Positions 32,260-43,371 are shown, counted from the first letter of the stretch. The stretch: DNA of 64,000 nucleotides from Spiroplasma endosymbiont of Diplazon laetatorius (GCF_964019625.1 NZ_OZ026458.1:62001-126000); one strand, 5' to 3'. Made by a program: numbers and translations. The notes: generated by a model from the sequence alone, not told the origin.

Positions 32260-33621
32260 ATGAAAGATATTAGAACATTATATTCAGAATATAAAGATGT
32301 TAAGGAAGTTAGTTTAATAGCTAGAGTTAGAAATAATAGACAAGGTAAAGTTGTTAGTTTTTTAGTTATAAATGACGGAACTACAATAAGTGATGTACAA
32401 GTTGTTTATAAAAATGACACTAAAGGTTATGAAGAAGCTACACAAGCTAGAGTTAGTTCTATTGTGGAAGTAAAAGGTTTGGTTGTTTTAACACCTGGTA
32501 AACAACAAGAATTTGAAATACAAGCACAAGAGATAATTTTATTAGATCAAGCAATAGAAGATTATCCTTTACAAAAAAAAGAACATTCACCTGAATTTCT
32601 TAGAGAGATTTCTCACCTAAGAGCAAGAACAAAAACTTTTCAATCAATATTTAAAATAAGATCTGTAGCAGCTTTTGCTATTCATAAGTTTTTTCAAGAA
32701 AAAAATTATGTTTATGTAAATACACCAATCATTACTGAAAATGATGCTGAAGGCGCTGGAGAAGCTTTTGTTGTTACAACAAGAGAAGATGGTAAATACG
32801 AAGAAGATTTCTTTGGTAAAAAAGCAAGTCTTACTGTTTCTGGACAACTAAATGGTGAGGCTTATGCACAAGCTTTTAAAAACATTTATACATTCGGACC
32901 AACTTTTAGAGCAGAAAATTCAAACACTTCTAAGCATGCAGCTGAATTTTGAATGATAGAACCAGAAATGGCATTCTGTGATTTAGAAGGTAACTTAAAA
33001 ATAATTGAAGATTTAGTTAGATATTCAATTAACTATGTTTTTGAAAATGCAAAAGAAGAATTAGATTTCTGTAATGAAAATCTAGAAGAAGGATTAATTG
33101 AAAAACTAAACATAGTTAGAAACTCAAAATTTGCAGTTAATAAATATGAAGATGTAATTAAAACTCTTCAAGAAGCAGTTAAAAATGGTCACCAATTTGA
33201 AGAATCAAATATTGAATTTGGTCTTGATTTAGGTACAGAACATGAAAGATACATTTGTGAAGTTGTTAACAAATGTCCTACATTTGTAACAGACTATCCA
33301 AAAGAAATAAAAGCTTTCTATATGAAACAAAATGAAGATGGTAAAACTGTAGCGGCAGCAGACTTATTAGTTCCTGGAATCGGTGAACTTGTTGGTGGAA
33401 GTCAAAGAGAAGATGATTTTGAAAAAATCATTAATAGATGTAAAGATATGGGAATTGATCCAGAAGAATTGGATTGATATAATGGTCTAAGAAACTATGG
33501 TTACTACAAATCAGCTGGTTTTGGTTTAGGTTTTGAAAGACTTATAATGTACATTACAGGTGCATCTAACATAAGGGATGTAATTTCATTCCCTAGAACA
33601 CCAAGAAACTTGTTATTTTAA
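32260..33621 (+). CDS. asnS: Asparaginyl-tRNA synthetase
   Basis: Class II synthetase charging tRNA-Asn. 453 residues, normal length. An N-terminal OB anticodon domain ([23 protein letters not shown]) is followed by the catalytic domain with [27 protein letters not shown]-like motif 2 and motif 3 [15 protein letters not shown]. The ATG at 32260 has AAAAGGA at a proper distance. Three or more TGA Trp codons. A terminator follows. Confidence 0.96.
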
Positions 33622-33643
33622 AAGCAATTAAATTGCTTTTTTT
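33621..33643 (+). terminator. Terminator after asnS
   Basis: AAGCAATT and AATTGCTT pair around one central base (effective loop TTAAA), then a T-run. Confidence 0.8.
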
Positions 33644-33723
33644 ATTTAAGGATTTTTTTAAAAAGGTATTTTGTATCTATAATTTAGTGTAAAATTAATA
33701 TGTTAATTAAGGGGGATAATACC

Positions 33724-34692
33724 ATGTTGGTTTCATTTGTTATTACATGACAAGAAATTGAAGAGAACGTTAATGCTACTTTGCAAAGTGTTCTTAATCA
33801 AACTGACGATGATTATGAAATAATTTTAATCTCTGACAAAATGTTAGAAGATAACCAAGAATTTGTTATTTTAAGAAACTATTTCTGAGACATCAAAAAT
33901 ATAAAAACAGTTGTAAACAGTTCAATTCAAGGAGCAGCAGTTTGTTGAAACACTGCAATTGACTTAGCTGATGGAAAATACATCAAATTTATCTCTCAAG
34001 GTGATACTGTAAGTCCTGATTTTGTTAAAAACTTAAGACAAGAACTAACAAAATATGAAGATGAAACAATTGATTTAATAGAATTCAACGTTCAATTAAC
34101 GGGTTTATCAGATAAACTTATAGAAACTCATTTAGAAAAAGGTAAAGTTTATAACTTGAATAGAGAATATGCACCATTTTCAAATATTAGTGCAACATTA
34201 TCTAATAAATTATTTAGAACCCAACTATTAAAAGAGTTTGGATTCAAATTTAGAAGATTTGTAAGATTTGATATGTTATTTACATATAAAGTTTTAGGAC
34301 AAACAGACACATACTTATTCTTAGATACAAAAGAACCTTTAGAAGAAATGTATTTAGGACAAGTTCAATACTCAGTATTTGACTTAGTAAATCAATGAAC
34401 TCATATTTTAAATTACTACAGAAGAATTGGAAAATTTAAAGATCTTAAAGATTATTTAAACTATGCTTACTACAAAACGTTAATACATATCTGATTATGA
34501 AATATTAGAAAATATGATAATAAATTATTAATTAAAAAAGCAGCTACATTTGCAAGTAGAAAATTTGAAGATAAGAGAGAAGAATTTATGAAAACAAATA
34601 AAGCTTTCTTAGAAACAAAAGATACAAGATTCATTGAAATAGTAGATGACTTCTCAGGATACATCAAAGAATTATTAAAACTTGCAAAATAA
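33724..34692 (+). CDS. Family 2 glycosyltransferase-like protein
   Basis: 322 residues. The N-terminal 110 residues follow the GT-A pattern: VSFVITWQEIEENVNATLQSVLNQ, then NTAIDLADGKYIKFISQGD at the place of the usual DxD-containing segment; here the Asp of QGDTVSPDF is the likely donor-site residue, and a full DxD is not seen. The C-terminal half is helical and unlike common GT2 proteins. No membrane helix is obvious. Substrate unknown. AAGGGGGA precedes the ATG, and it is followed by an RDD protein after 15 bases. Confidence 0.7.
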
Positions 34693-34707
34693 AAAGGGTG
34701 AGTTTGG

Positions 34708-35397
34708 ATGGCACATCAAGAAGAAAAAAACTATATAGAAAACTCTTCTCATAATTTGGTAAAACCACATTTGGGAAGAATTTTTTTTGCTAGACTTTTG
34801 GATGTTGTCCTTTGTTCTGTATTACCTTTGGTTTTAGCAATCATTCAACCAATTTCAAATTGACAGACATTTCTTATAAACTTTAGTGTAAGTCAATTAA
34901 TAATTTTTTCATATTTCGTTTTACTGCCTTATTTTTGAAAAGGTAATACTTTAGGAAAACTAATTCTAAATCTAAGACTAAAAAAAACAAATGATGAGAA
35001 GATAAAAATGAGAGATGTATTTTTAAGAGAGTTTTATTTTTTATACATACCATTAATTTTTCAAATATTTGTTCAAATAATTTTGGGAATAATAATATAT
35101 ACGACACCCAAAGATGAACAAAATGAAAGTACAGAATTTATTTTAAAAATTATTAATAATATAGGATACGTCTTTTTAGCTATGTGATTTATCTACATAC
35201 CCTTAACAATTTACCTACAAAAAGAAAATCTATCTGCAATAGATTTAAAAGTTAAAACTAAAGTTTTTTATTTAGAAAAGGTATTAGTTATAACTAGAAT
35301 AGAAAAAGAAAAAAAACATATACATTTACAAAATGATAAACCAGGAAAGATCGATGTGAAAGAAATCGAAAAAATAATTGGGGAAGAAAATGAATAA
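34708..35397 (+). CDS. RDD-family membrane protein
   Basis: 229 residues with about three to four membrane helices. The RDD signature appears as GRIFFARLLDVVLCS in the first helix and WKGNTLGKLILNLRLKK after the second. Function of the family is mostly unknown; some members are transport-related. TGA Trp codons at several points. It overlaps the start of the next gene by 8 bases, so the two may be coupled. Confidence 0.82.
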
Positions 35398-36571
35398 ATT
35401 TGAAAATACAATAAAAAAAATTGAAGAAATTATTGAAAAAAAATATTTTACAGGAGCTGTTTTAAAAATTTGTAAAAATAAAGAAGAATTATTTTCTTCT
35501 AGTTTTGGTATTAATGATTTAGACACAATGTCTAAAATGAATAAAGATTTAATCTTTAGAGCATATTCAATGACTAAAGTTGTTACTGTGGTTTCTTTTT
35601 TAATACTAGTACAAGAAAATAAAATTAAATTAACAGATCCTTTATATAAATTTTTTCCCGAGTTTGAAACCATGAAAGTATTGGATAAAGAAAATTTAGA
35701 AAACGAAGTACATTGTGATACACCGATATTGATGAATCATTTATTGACAATGACTTCTAGTTTTACTTATTTTGGGAATAAAAATAGAACTCAAAAGGAA
35801 GTCACAAAGCTTTTGAGTGACTTTGCAAAAAAAGATAATGATAAATTTATGAACTATGAAACTTTTATGAAGGAACTTTCAAAAATACCATTAGAATTTG
35901 AACCGGGAACTGGGTGAAGATATGGTTTATCTTTGGATGTTATTGCCGCAGTTATTGAAAAAGTATCAGGTAAAACTTTTAGAGATTATGTTTTAGAAAA
36001 AGTATTTACACCTTTAGAAATGTTAGACAGTGATTTTTATTTAAAAGATAAAAATCGTGAAGCTAAAGTTTATGAATGAAGTTTAATTGATGATGAAGTT
36101 AATTTAAAAAAAATTGAAGAATTTAATTTTTTTATACAAGAAATTCATAAAGTACCTACTATGCCTATGGGTGGGGCAGGACTATTCACATCAGTTGATG
36201 ACTATACTAAATTTTTAAACTTCTTACTTGATGGTAGAGATGGTAATGGAAATATAATTTTAAAGGAAGAATTATTATTCGAAATGAAAAGTGATCAATT
36301 AAAAGAATTAAGAAAAAATTTTATATGAACAGTGAATAAAGATTACAGTTATGGTTATGGTGTAAGGGTAAGGATGGAAAATGATAATTACCCTTTAACC
36401 GAATTAGGTGAATTTGGATGAGATGGTTTACTTGGTTCTACAGGATTGGTTGACCCTAAAAACAAAATTACCATGTGTTTGATGTTGAGTTCTAAACCTG
36501 GACACAATAAACTAATTGAGTCAGAATTTTTTGATTCTCTTTATAAAGATTTAAATAATTTAAAAAAGTAA
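35390..36571 (+). CDS. Serine hydrolase of the beta-lactamase/penicillin-binding fold
   Basis: 393 residues from the ATG at 35390 (preceded by GGGGAA). The class C/EstB-like motif SMTK gives a candidate nucleophile Ser60 and Lys63; a Tyr motif appears as WRYGLSLD near residue 178, and GGAGLFTSVDDYTKF plus a late GLLGSTGLVDP (with Gly in place of the HTG-type triad) are typical of this family. No signal peptide, so it is probably cytosolic. Since the organism has no cell wall, an esterase or peptidase role is more likely than one in peptidoglycan. Confidence 0.82.
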
Positions 36572-36613
36572 AGAAAAAATTGATATTATAGAAAAGTTAT
36601 AGGAGTTATTTAT

Positions 36614-38785
36614 ATGATAGAAAATTTATTAAAAGAGTTAAATGATGAACAACTTGATTCTGTAATTACTACAGATGTTCCTTTGAGAATTATTGCAGGA
36701 GCTGGAAGTGGTAAAACAAGAGTTATAACAACTAAAGTTGCTTATCTAATTGAAAAAGAAAAAATATTCCCTTCTAAAATTTTGGCAGTAACATTTACAA
36801 ATAAAGCTGCTCAAGAAATGAGAGATAGGGTTAAAAAAATAATTCCAGACTTAGACAGATATCCTACCATAACTACATTTCACTCTTTTTGTGTAAGAGT
36901 TCTTAGAGAAGATTGTGAATACATTGGTATATCAAAAGACTTTACAATCATTGATACTTCAGATCAAACAAAAATTATAAGAGACATTTGTAAAAACTTA
37001 GATATAAGTAGTGATAAAAATAAACCAGAGAAAAAAATATTATCTAGAATAAGTAACTGAAAAAGTAAACAACTTTCATGAGAAGAAGCTTATGAAGAAA
37101 CTTTTAATGTCGCTGAAAAAAAATGAGCAAAAGCTTATAGAGATTATGAACAATATTTAAACGAAAAAAATTATTTAGACTTTGACGACTTAATTTTAAA
37201 AGTACATAAGTTGTTTAATGAAAATATTGATGTAAGAGAAAAATGAAAAAATAGATTTGATTACATAATGGTTGATGAGTTCCAAGATACTAACTATACT
37301 CAATTCGATTTAGTAAAGTGACTAACTGGAACAAGAAATAATCTTACAGTTGTTGGAGATCCTGACCAAACAATTTATTCATGAAGAGGAGCTAAGGTTA
37401 ATATTATTCTTAACTTTAAAAATGAATTCAAAAACTCAAGAACAGTTATGCTTACAGAAAATTATAGATCTACAAAACCAATTTTAGATATTGCAAATGA
37501 TTTTATAGACAATAATAAAAATAGAGAAAAAAAAGATATCTTCACTCAAAAAAAAGAAGGTGAGATAGTTCATGTTAAGGAAGTTGCTTCTAGAAACTTT
37601 GAAGCTAAGTTTGTTTCTAAAAAAATAAAAGAATTAATAGAAGAAAAAAATTATAAATATTCTGACATTTATGTTTTATATAGAACAAACGCTTGATCTC
37701 AAGAATTCGAAAAGGAATTTCAAAATCAAAAAATACCATTTCACTTAATAGGTGGATTTAAATTTAGAGATAGAAAAGTTATTAAAGATGTAACTGCTCT
37801 TTTAAGAGCTGTTGTATTTAAAGATGATTTGGCTATGGATAGAATATTTAGTTTCACTCCAAAAGTTGGAGCGGTAACAGCGGCTAAATTAAAACAAGCA
37901 GCATATGAATTTGATGTTAATTTATTTGATTTTTTAACAAACCATAAAGAAGAAGTTTACTCTATTTCTAAAAACCTAAATGATTTAATAAATTGTTTAA
38001 TTAAAGGAAGAAAATTATTTGAAGAAAATAAAAGTCTTCTTGAATTAACAGAGGTTATGGTTAAAGAATCTGGTTATAGAGATAGATTGGATTTAAAAGA
38101 TAAGGAAGACGTTGAATCAATCCAAAACTTAGAAGCTTATTATGATCAAATGGAAAAATATGATGAAGCTTATAATGAAACTGAAAATGAATTAAATAGA
38201 GCAGTTACTTTCTTACAAGAAGAAGCTTTATCAAGTGATGAAGAAAATCAAGTTGAGATTAATAAAGTAACTTTACTTACAATTCACTCTGCTAAGGGGC
38301 TTGAAAATAAAGTTGTATTTATAGTAGGTTTAAATAAAGATGTATTCCCATCAAAAATGAGTTTCCTATCTATGGAAAGTCTTGAAGAAGAAAGAAGGGC
38401 CTTCTATGTTGCCATTACAAGAGCACAAGAAATGCTTTATATTTCTTATGTTTCTGGAGAATATTCATATATATCAAGTGGTGAATTAGGACCATCAAGA
38501 TTTATTCAAGAACTAAATCCAGAGCTATATGAGATTGAGAAAAGCATATATTTCCACTCAAATACAGAAACTTCAAGTGGTTATAGAGGAAAAGCTAACT
38601 TAGAGTCTAAACCTACAAAACTAGATGCTGGTGTTCTTAAGGGGGATAAAATTAAGCATATGATATTTGGAAAAGGTAATGTTATTAAAATTATTGAAAA
38701 ACATATATCTGTAGCTTTTGACGATCCAAAACAAGGTGTTAAGATGATACCCATAAACTCAAGCTCTTGAGAAAAAGTGGAATAA
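36614..38785 (+). CDS. pcrA: ATP-dependent DNA helicase PcrA/UvrD
   Basis: Superfamily 1A 3'-5' helicase acting in excision repair and replication-fork clearing. 723 residues: LNDEQLDSV Q-motif, Walker A IAGAGSGKTRV near residue 30, VTFTNKAAQEMRDR, DEFQDTNYTQF motif II, GDPDQTIYSWRGA motif III, TENYRST motif IV, LLTIHSAKGLE motif V and RRAFYVAITRA motif VI, with a C-terminal beta domain (GDKIKHMIFGKGNVI). Many TGA Trp codons. It follows the hydrolase gene by 42 bases. Confidence 0.97.
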
Positions 38786-38822
38786 ATTTAACTTAAAATA
38801 ACAAGAAATTGAAAAATTTTTC

Positions 38823-38850
38823 TTGTATATGATTCTTTTTTCTATAAAAT
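38823..38850 (+). promoter_or_regulatory. ptsH promoter
   Basis: TTGTAT (38823-38828), 16 bases, then TAAAAT (38845-38850), 25 bases before the ptsH ATG; AAGGAGG follows. Confidence 0.55.
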
Positions 38851-38874
38851 AATAAGTGTTAAGGAGGATAATAT

Positions 38875-39138
38875 ATGACTTCATTCACAGCTACTGTAAT
38901 TGATCCAGTTGGTTTACACGCTAGACCTGCATCAGTTTTAACTAAAGAAGCTTCAAAATTCGCATCAGAAATTAAAATCAAATGTGGAGATAAAGAAGGT
39001 AACTTAAAATCAATTATGAACGTTATGGCACTTGCTGTTAAAACAGGTGCTGAAATTACAATTGAAGCAAATGGCGAAGACGAAAACGAAGCTATTGAGG
39101 CAATTGAAAAAGCAATGAAAGATAACTCAATTATCTAA
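38875..39138 (+). CDS. ptsH: Phosphocarrier protein HPr
   Basis: Central phosphocarrier of the PTS. 87 residues: His15 (VGLHARPAS) receives phosphate from enzyme I, and Ser46 (LKSIMNVM) is the HprK target site. Both partners are encoded here (ptsI at 51821, hprK at 5791). It has its own promoter, a strong AAGGAGG site and two terminators, consistent with a short, highly expressed transcript. Confidence 0.98.
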   Translation: MTSFTATVIDPVGLHARPASVLTKEASKFASEIKIKCGDKEGNLKSIMNVMALAVKTGAEITIEANGEDENEAIEAIEKAMKDNSII

Positions 39139-39145
39139 TATTAAT

Positions 39146-39168
39146 AAGACCAATTTGGTCTTTTTTTA
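39146..39168 (+). terminator. First terminator after ptsH
   Basis: AAGACCAA pairs with TTTGGTCTT, followed by a T-run. Confidence 0.88.
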
Positions 39169-39198
39169 TTCCTGAATAGAAAATTTTCTAATCTCAAA

Positions 39199-39224
39199 AA
39201 ACCCTTATTTTAAAGGGTTTTTTA
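39199..39224 (+). terminator. Second terminator after ptsH
   Basis: ACCCTT (39201-39206) pairs with AAGGGT (39213-39218), with A-run before and T-run after. Confidence 0.8.
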
Positions 39225-39320
39225 CACGTTAAAACATACTCAAATTTATTTTTTTTTATAAAAAGAGTGGTTTTTTTCTTTTTTTTAGTTATAACAATAT
39301 AGAACTAAAACACGCAATTC

Positions 39321-39420
39321 AAAAAAGAGAACGGTAATTTGGTGAAACTCCAAAACTGTACCAGCACCTGTAATAAGGAAATGAATTTAATTCATTAGAA
39401 TTTGAGTCAGATACCTAATC
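39321..39420 (+). promoter_or_regulatory. Cobalamin-family riboswitch-like aptamer upstream of nrdF
   Basis: The core pattern of B12 riboswitches is visible. GGTA (39333-39336) pairs with TACC (39359-39362), enclosing TTTGG (39338-39342) with CCAAA (39350-39354) and a loop of the GGTGAAAxTCC type. Then come ACTGTACC, GCACCTGTAAT (family: CCCGCaACTGTAA), a short AATGAAT/ATTCATT hairpin (39380-39396) and GAGTCAGATACCTAATC (39404-39420; family: GAGCCAGgAgACCTGCC). The large peripheral arm containing GCCACTG...GGGAAGGC is missing. Known B12 riboswitches control B12 genes or B12-linked alternatives; here the gene is a class I reductase. Ligand unproven. Confidence 0.6.
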
Positions 39421-39433
39421 TTTATATATAAAT

Positions 39434-39480
39434 CTTTTACTGGCTATAAAAGAGAGTATTTACAAAATAATATTTTAGCC
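39434..39480 (+). promoter_or_regulatory. Alternative helices following the nrd aptamer
   Basis: CTTTTA (39434-39439) can pair with TAAAAG (39447-39452) around a CTGGCTA loop, the place where B12 riboswitches have their kissing hairpin. Alternatively GGCTA-AAAA (39442-39451, one bulge) pairs with TTTTAGCC (39473-39480). The two are mutually exclusive, a possible expression switch. Confidence 0.4.
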
Positions 39481-39543
39481 GCGATACAAACATCGTGTTT
39501 TTGTTTCACTAAAAAATGTATTTTTATACATAATGTATTTGTG

Positions 39544-39571
39544 AAATGATATTTGTACAATTATCATTTTT
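39544..39571 (+). terminator. Weak terminator-like hairpin in the nrd leader
   Basis: AAATGATA (39544-39551) pairs with TATCATTT (39562-39569), ending in five T. GTGAAA (39541-39546) could instead pair with TTTCAC (39504-39509), which would disrupt it. All-AU stem, so weak. Confidence 0.4.
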
Positions 39572-39607
39572 AACAACCCAAAATTTAGGTATTAATTATA
39601 ATTCTAG

Positions 39608-39622
39608 GCGCCTTTAAGGCGC
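39608..39622 (+). promoter_or_regulatory. GC-rich hairpin before the nrdF ribosome-binding site
   Basis: GCGCC-TTTAA-GGCGC hairpin, unusually GC-rich for this genome, about 55 bases before the nrdF start. Role unknown; may be part of the leader's regulation or protect the mRNA. Confidence 0.5.
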
Positions 39623-39676
39623 AAGATCTATTTAAGAAAATAAATAGAAAATAGAAAAAGGAAAGGCAATAAACTT

Positions 39677-40699
39677 ATGGCAAAGAAAAAAAATCAATAT
39701 TATTATGATTCTCTTTCTCCAATAGAATTTGCAATGAACAAATTCAATGGAAGAATGAGATCAGTTAACTGAAATGTTATGAATGACGATAAAGATTTAG
39801 AAGTTTGAAACAGAGCTACACAAAACTTCTGATTACCTGAGAAAGTACCAGTTTCAAATGACTTAGTATCATGAAAAACATTAACTCCTGAATGACAAGA
39901 GTTAATCACTAGAACTTTTACTGGACTAACATTGTTAGATACTATCCAAGCAACTGTTGGAGACGTAGCTCAAGTTCCTAACTCACTTACAGATCATGAA
40001 CAAGTTATATATACTAACTTTGCATTCATGGTAGCTGTTCACGCTAGATCTTATGGGACAATATTCTCTACATTATGTTCAAGTGAACAAATAGAAGAAG
40101 CTCATGAATGAGTTATAAACTGTGACAGTTTACAAGAAAGAGCAAAGGCTTTAATTCCTTACTATGTAGGTAATGATCCTTTAAAATCAAAAGTTGCAGC
40201 AGCACTTATGCCAGGTTTCTTGTTATATGGTGGTTTCTACTTACCATTTTACTTATCAGCTAGGGGTAAATTACCAAACACATCTGACATAATAAGATTA
40301 ATTTTAAGAGATAAAGTTATCCACAACTACTACAGTGGTTATAAATACCAAAGAAAAGTTGAAAAACTATCTCCTGAAAAACAAGCAGAAATGAAAAAAT
40401 TCGTATTTGATTTATTATACGAATTAATAGATTTAGAAAACAAATTCCTATACGAACTATATGATGGTTTTGGAATAGCAGAAGATGCTGTAAGATTCAG
40501 TTTATATAATGCTGGTAAATTCTTACAAAACTTAGGTTATGAATCACCATTTACAGAAGAGGAAACAAGAATTGAGCCAGAAATATTCACTCAATTATCA
40601 GCTAGAGCTGATGAAAATCACGATTTCTTCTCAGGAAATGGTTCATCATACGTTATGGGTGTAACTGAAGAAACATCAGACGAAGACTGAGAATTCTAA
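39677..40699 (+). CDS. nrdF: Ribonucleotide reductase radical subunit, class Ie (VPK variant)
   Basis: 340 residues, clearly NrdF in length and sequence (SNDLVSWKTLTPEW, TGLTLLDTIQ, C-terminal DENHDFFSGNGSSYVMG). The metal ligands Asp88, His122 and His216 are kept, but the three glutamates usually seen are changed: FMEAVHARSY is FMVAVHARSY (Val119), the E before SFLFYSGFY is Pro179 (LMPGFLLYGGFY), and RDEAIHG is RDKVIHN (Lys213). This Val/Pro/Lys set is the VPK form of class Ie R2, described as metal-free with a DOPA radical at the Tyr matching Tyr126 here. It starts with AGGAAAGG upstream and leads nrdI and nrdE. Confidence 0.95.
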
Positions 40700-40702
40700 T
40701 AA

Positions 40703-41161
40703 ATGCACGATGACGTTATTAAGATATCTGAAAAAGATGTCATAAGACCAAAAGGAAAAGTATTTGTTGTATACTTTTCATCAATTTCAAACAACACCCA
40801 TAGATTTATGGAAAAATTAGACGTAAATGACGCTAGAATTCCTTATGAATTAGACGAAGAATTAATTGTAGATAAGGAATATGTTTTAATTACTCCAACG
40901 TATGCTGGAGGGGGCGGAGACACAAAAGGGGCTGTACCAGCTCAAGTTGTAAAATTTTTAAATAACGAAACTAATAGGAATTTGTGTAGAGGAGTCATTG
41001 CATCTGGTAACACCAACTTTGGAGATACCTTTGCAATAGCGGGACCAATAATTTCAAAGAAATTAGGAGTGCCGCTACTTTACCAATTTGAACTTTTAGG
41101 TACTAAAAATGACGTTGATACAATAAGGGAAATCTTAGAAGATTTTTGAAAGGAAAAATAA
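40703..41161 (+). CDS. nrdI: NrdI flavodoxin-like activase
   Basis: Small flavoprotein that supplies the oxidant used to build the NrdF radical; for class Ie it is needed to convert Tyr126 to DOPA. 152 residues with the FMN loop [30 protein letters not shown] and [13 protein letters not shown]. It starts 3 bases after nrdF and ends 1 base before nrdE, so the three are one translational unit. A TGA Trp lies four codons before the stop. Confidence 0.95.
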
Positions 41162-41162
41162 A

Positions 41163-43328
41163 ATGAACAAAGATAACGTTAAGAATTTATCTGGTACTAA
41201 TGAATCTGATGAATATATCAAATTAAATGCTAGAGCAAAATTATTTGTTCCTGGGCAAGACAACTTTAAATTAGATATTCAAGCAGCTGAGTTATACATG
41301 AAAGAACACATTGAACCAAACATGATGAAATTTGGATCAACAAAAGAAAGAATTGATTATTTAGTTACAAATCAATACTATGATGATGAAGTAATCGCTA
41401 AATATTCAATGGAAGAAATCGATGAGTTAACAAAATATGCTTACTCATTTGAATTTAAATTCCCAAGTTTCATGGGAGCATTAAAATTCTTTAATGCATA
41501 TGGATTAAAAACTTTTGATGGAAAACAATACCTAGAAAACTACGAAGATAGAGTAGTTTCAAATGCAATGTTTTTAGCTGGAGGAAACTTTGAAAAAGCT
41601 AAAAACATATTAAGACAAATTATCTTAGGTAGATTCCAACCTGCAACTCCAACATTTTTAAATGCTGGTAAAAAACAAAGAGGAGAATATGTTTCTTGTT
41701 ATTTATTAAGAGTAGAAGACAACATGGAATCAATTGCTAGAGCAGTTACAACATCACTACAATTATCAAAACGTGGTGGAGGGGTTGCTTTATGTTTAAC
41801 TAACTTAAGAGAGTTTGGTGCACCAATTAAAAATATTGAAAACCAAGCAACTGGAGTAATTCCGGTAATGAAAATCTTAGAAGATTCATTCTCATATGCA
41901 AATCAATTAGGTCAAAGACAAGGTGCTGGAGCTGTTTACTTAAATGTTCACCACCCTGACATTATGTCTTTCTTAGATACAAAAAGAGAAAATGCTGATG
42001 AAAAAATCAGAATTAAATCATTATCATTAGGAGTTGTGGTTCCAGATATTACTTTCGAATTAGCAAAAGAAAACAAAGATATGGCATTATTTAGTCCTTA
42101 TGATGTTGCTAAAGTTTATGGAAAACCTTTCTCAGATATCTCAGTAACTGAAGAATATGAAAACATGGTTAACAATCCAAAAATTAAAAAAACATACATT
42201 AATGCAAGAAAATTATTCCAAGCAATAGCTGAATTACATTTCGAAAGTGGTTACCCATACTTATTATTCGACGATACTGTAAACAACAGTAATGCACACC
42301 CAGTAGCAGGAAGAATTGTTATGAGTAACTTATGTAGTGAAATTGTTCAAGTTTCAACACCAAGTGAATTTAACACTGACCTATCTTTCTCAAAAACAGG
42401 TGAAGATATTTGTTGTAACTTAGGAAGTATGAATATTGCAAAAACAATGGAAAGTGGAGAAGAGTTCTCAGAAGTTATCTATAACTCAATTCTTGCTTTA
42501 GATCACGTTTCAAGAAACAGTGATTTATCAAGTGCTCCATCAATTGAAAATGGAAATAAAAATAACCATGCTGTTGGTTTAGGAGCAATGAACTTACACG
42601 GTTTCTTAGCTACAAACCACATCTACTATAATTCACCAGAAGCTGTAGACTTTACAAATATGTTCTTCTACACAATGGCATACCATGCATTTAAAGCATC
42701 AAATAAATTAGCTAAAGAATTTGGTTCATTTGCTGGATTTAAAATTTCTAAATTTGCTGATGGTTCATACTTTGAAAAATACACAAAATGTGAAGAAAAC
42801 AAATGAACACCAGAATCAGATACAGTTAAAGAATTATTTGAAAAAAATAAAGTTTCAATTCCAACTCAAAAAGATTGAATTGAATTAGCAGAAGAAATCA
42901 AAAAAACTGGATTAGCAAACTCACACTTGATGGCAGTTGCTCCAACAGGATCAATTAGTTACTTATCATCATGTACACCAAGTTTACAACCAGTAGTTGC
43001 ACCAGTTGAAGTTAGAAAAGAAGGAAAACTTGGAAGAGTTTATGTTCCTGCTTACAAAATTGACTTTGACAACATGGGATACTACTCACTTGGAGCATAT
43101 GAGGTTGGACCAGATCCAATTATCGATATAGTAGCTGCAGCTCAACAACACGTTGACCAAGCTATTTCATTAACATTATTTATGACAGACCAAGCAACAA
43201 CAAGAGACTTAAACAAAGCATATATTAGAGCATTCAAAAAAGGATGTGCATCAATATACTACGTAAGAGTTCGTCAAGAAGTTCTTGAAGATAGTGAAAA
43301 CTACGAATGTGACGCTTGTGTAATCTAA
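41163..43328 (+). CDS. nrdE: Ribonucleoside-diphosphate reductase large subunit (class Ib type)
   Basis: Reduces NDPs to dNDPs using the radical from NrdF. 721 residues: [17 protein letters not shown] near residue 160, [45 protein letters not shown] (active-site Cys region), [20 protein letters not shown], and a C-terminal redox pair in YECDACVI, which docks with glutaredoxin-like NrdH or thioredoxin. No nrdH is seen nearby. TGA Trp codons are few here because the sequence is highly conserved. Confidence 0.97.
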
Positions 43329-43331
43329 AAA

Positions 43332-43362
43332 AATAAAAGCCCTAAAAAGCTTTTATTTTTTT
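43332..43362 (+). terminator. Terminator of the nrd operon
   Basis: AATAAAAGC (43332-43340) pairs with GCTTTTATT (43349-43357), followed by a T-run. Confidence 0.88.
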
Positions 43363-43371
43363 ATTTTATTG

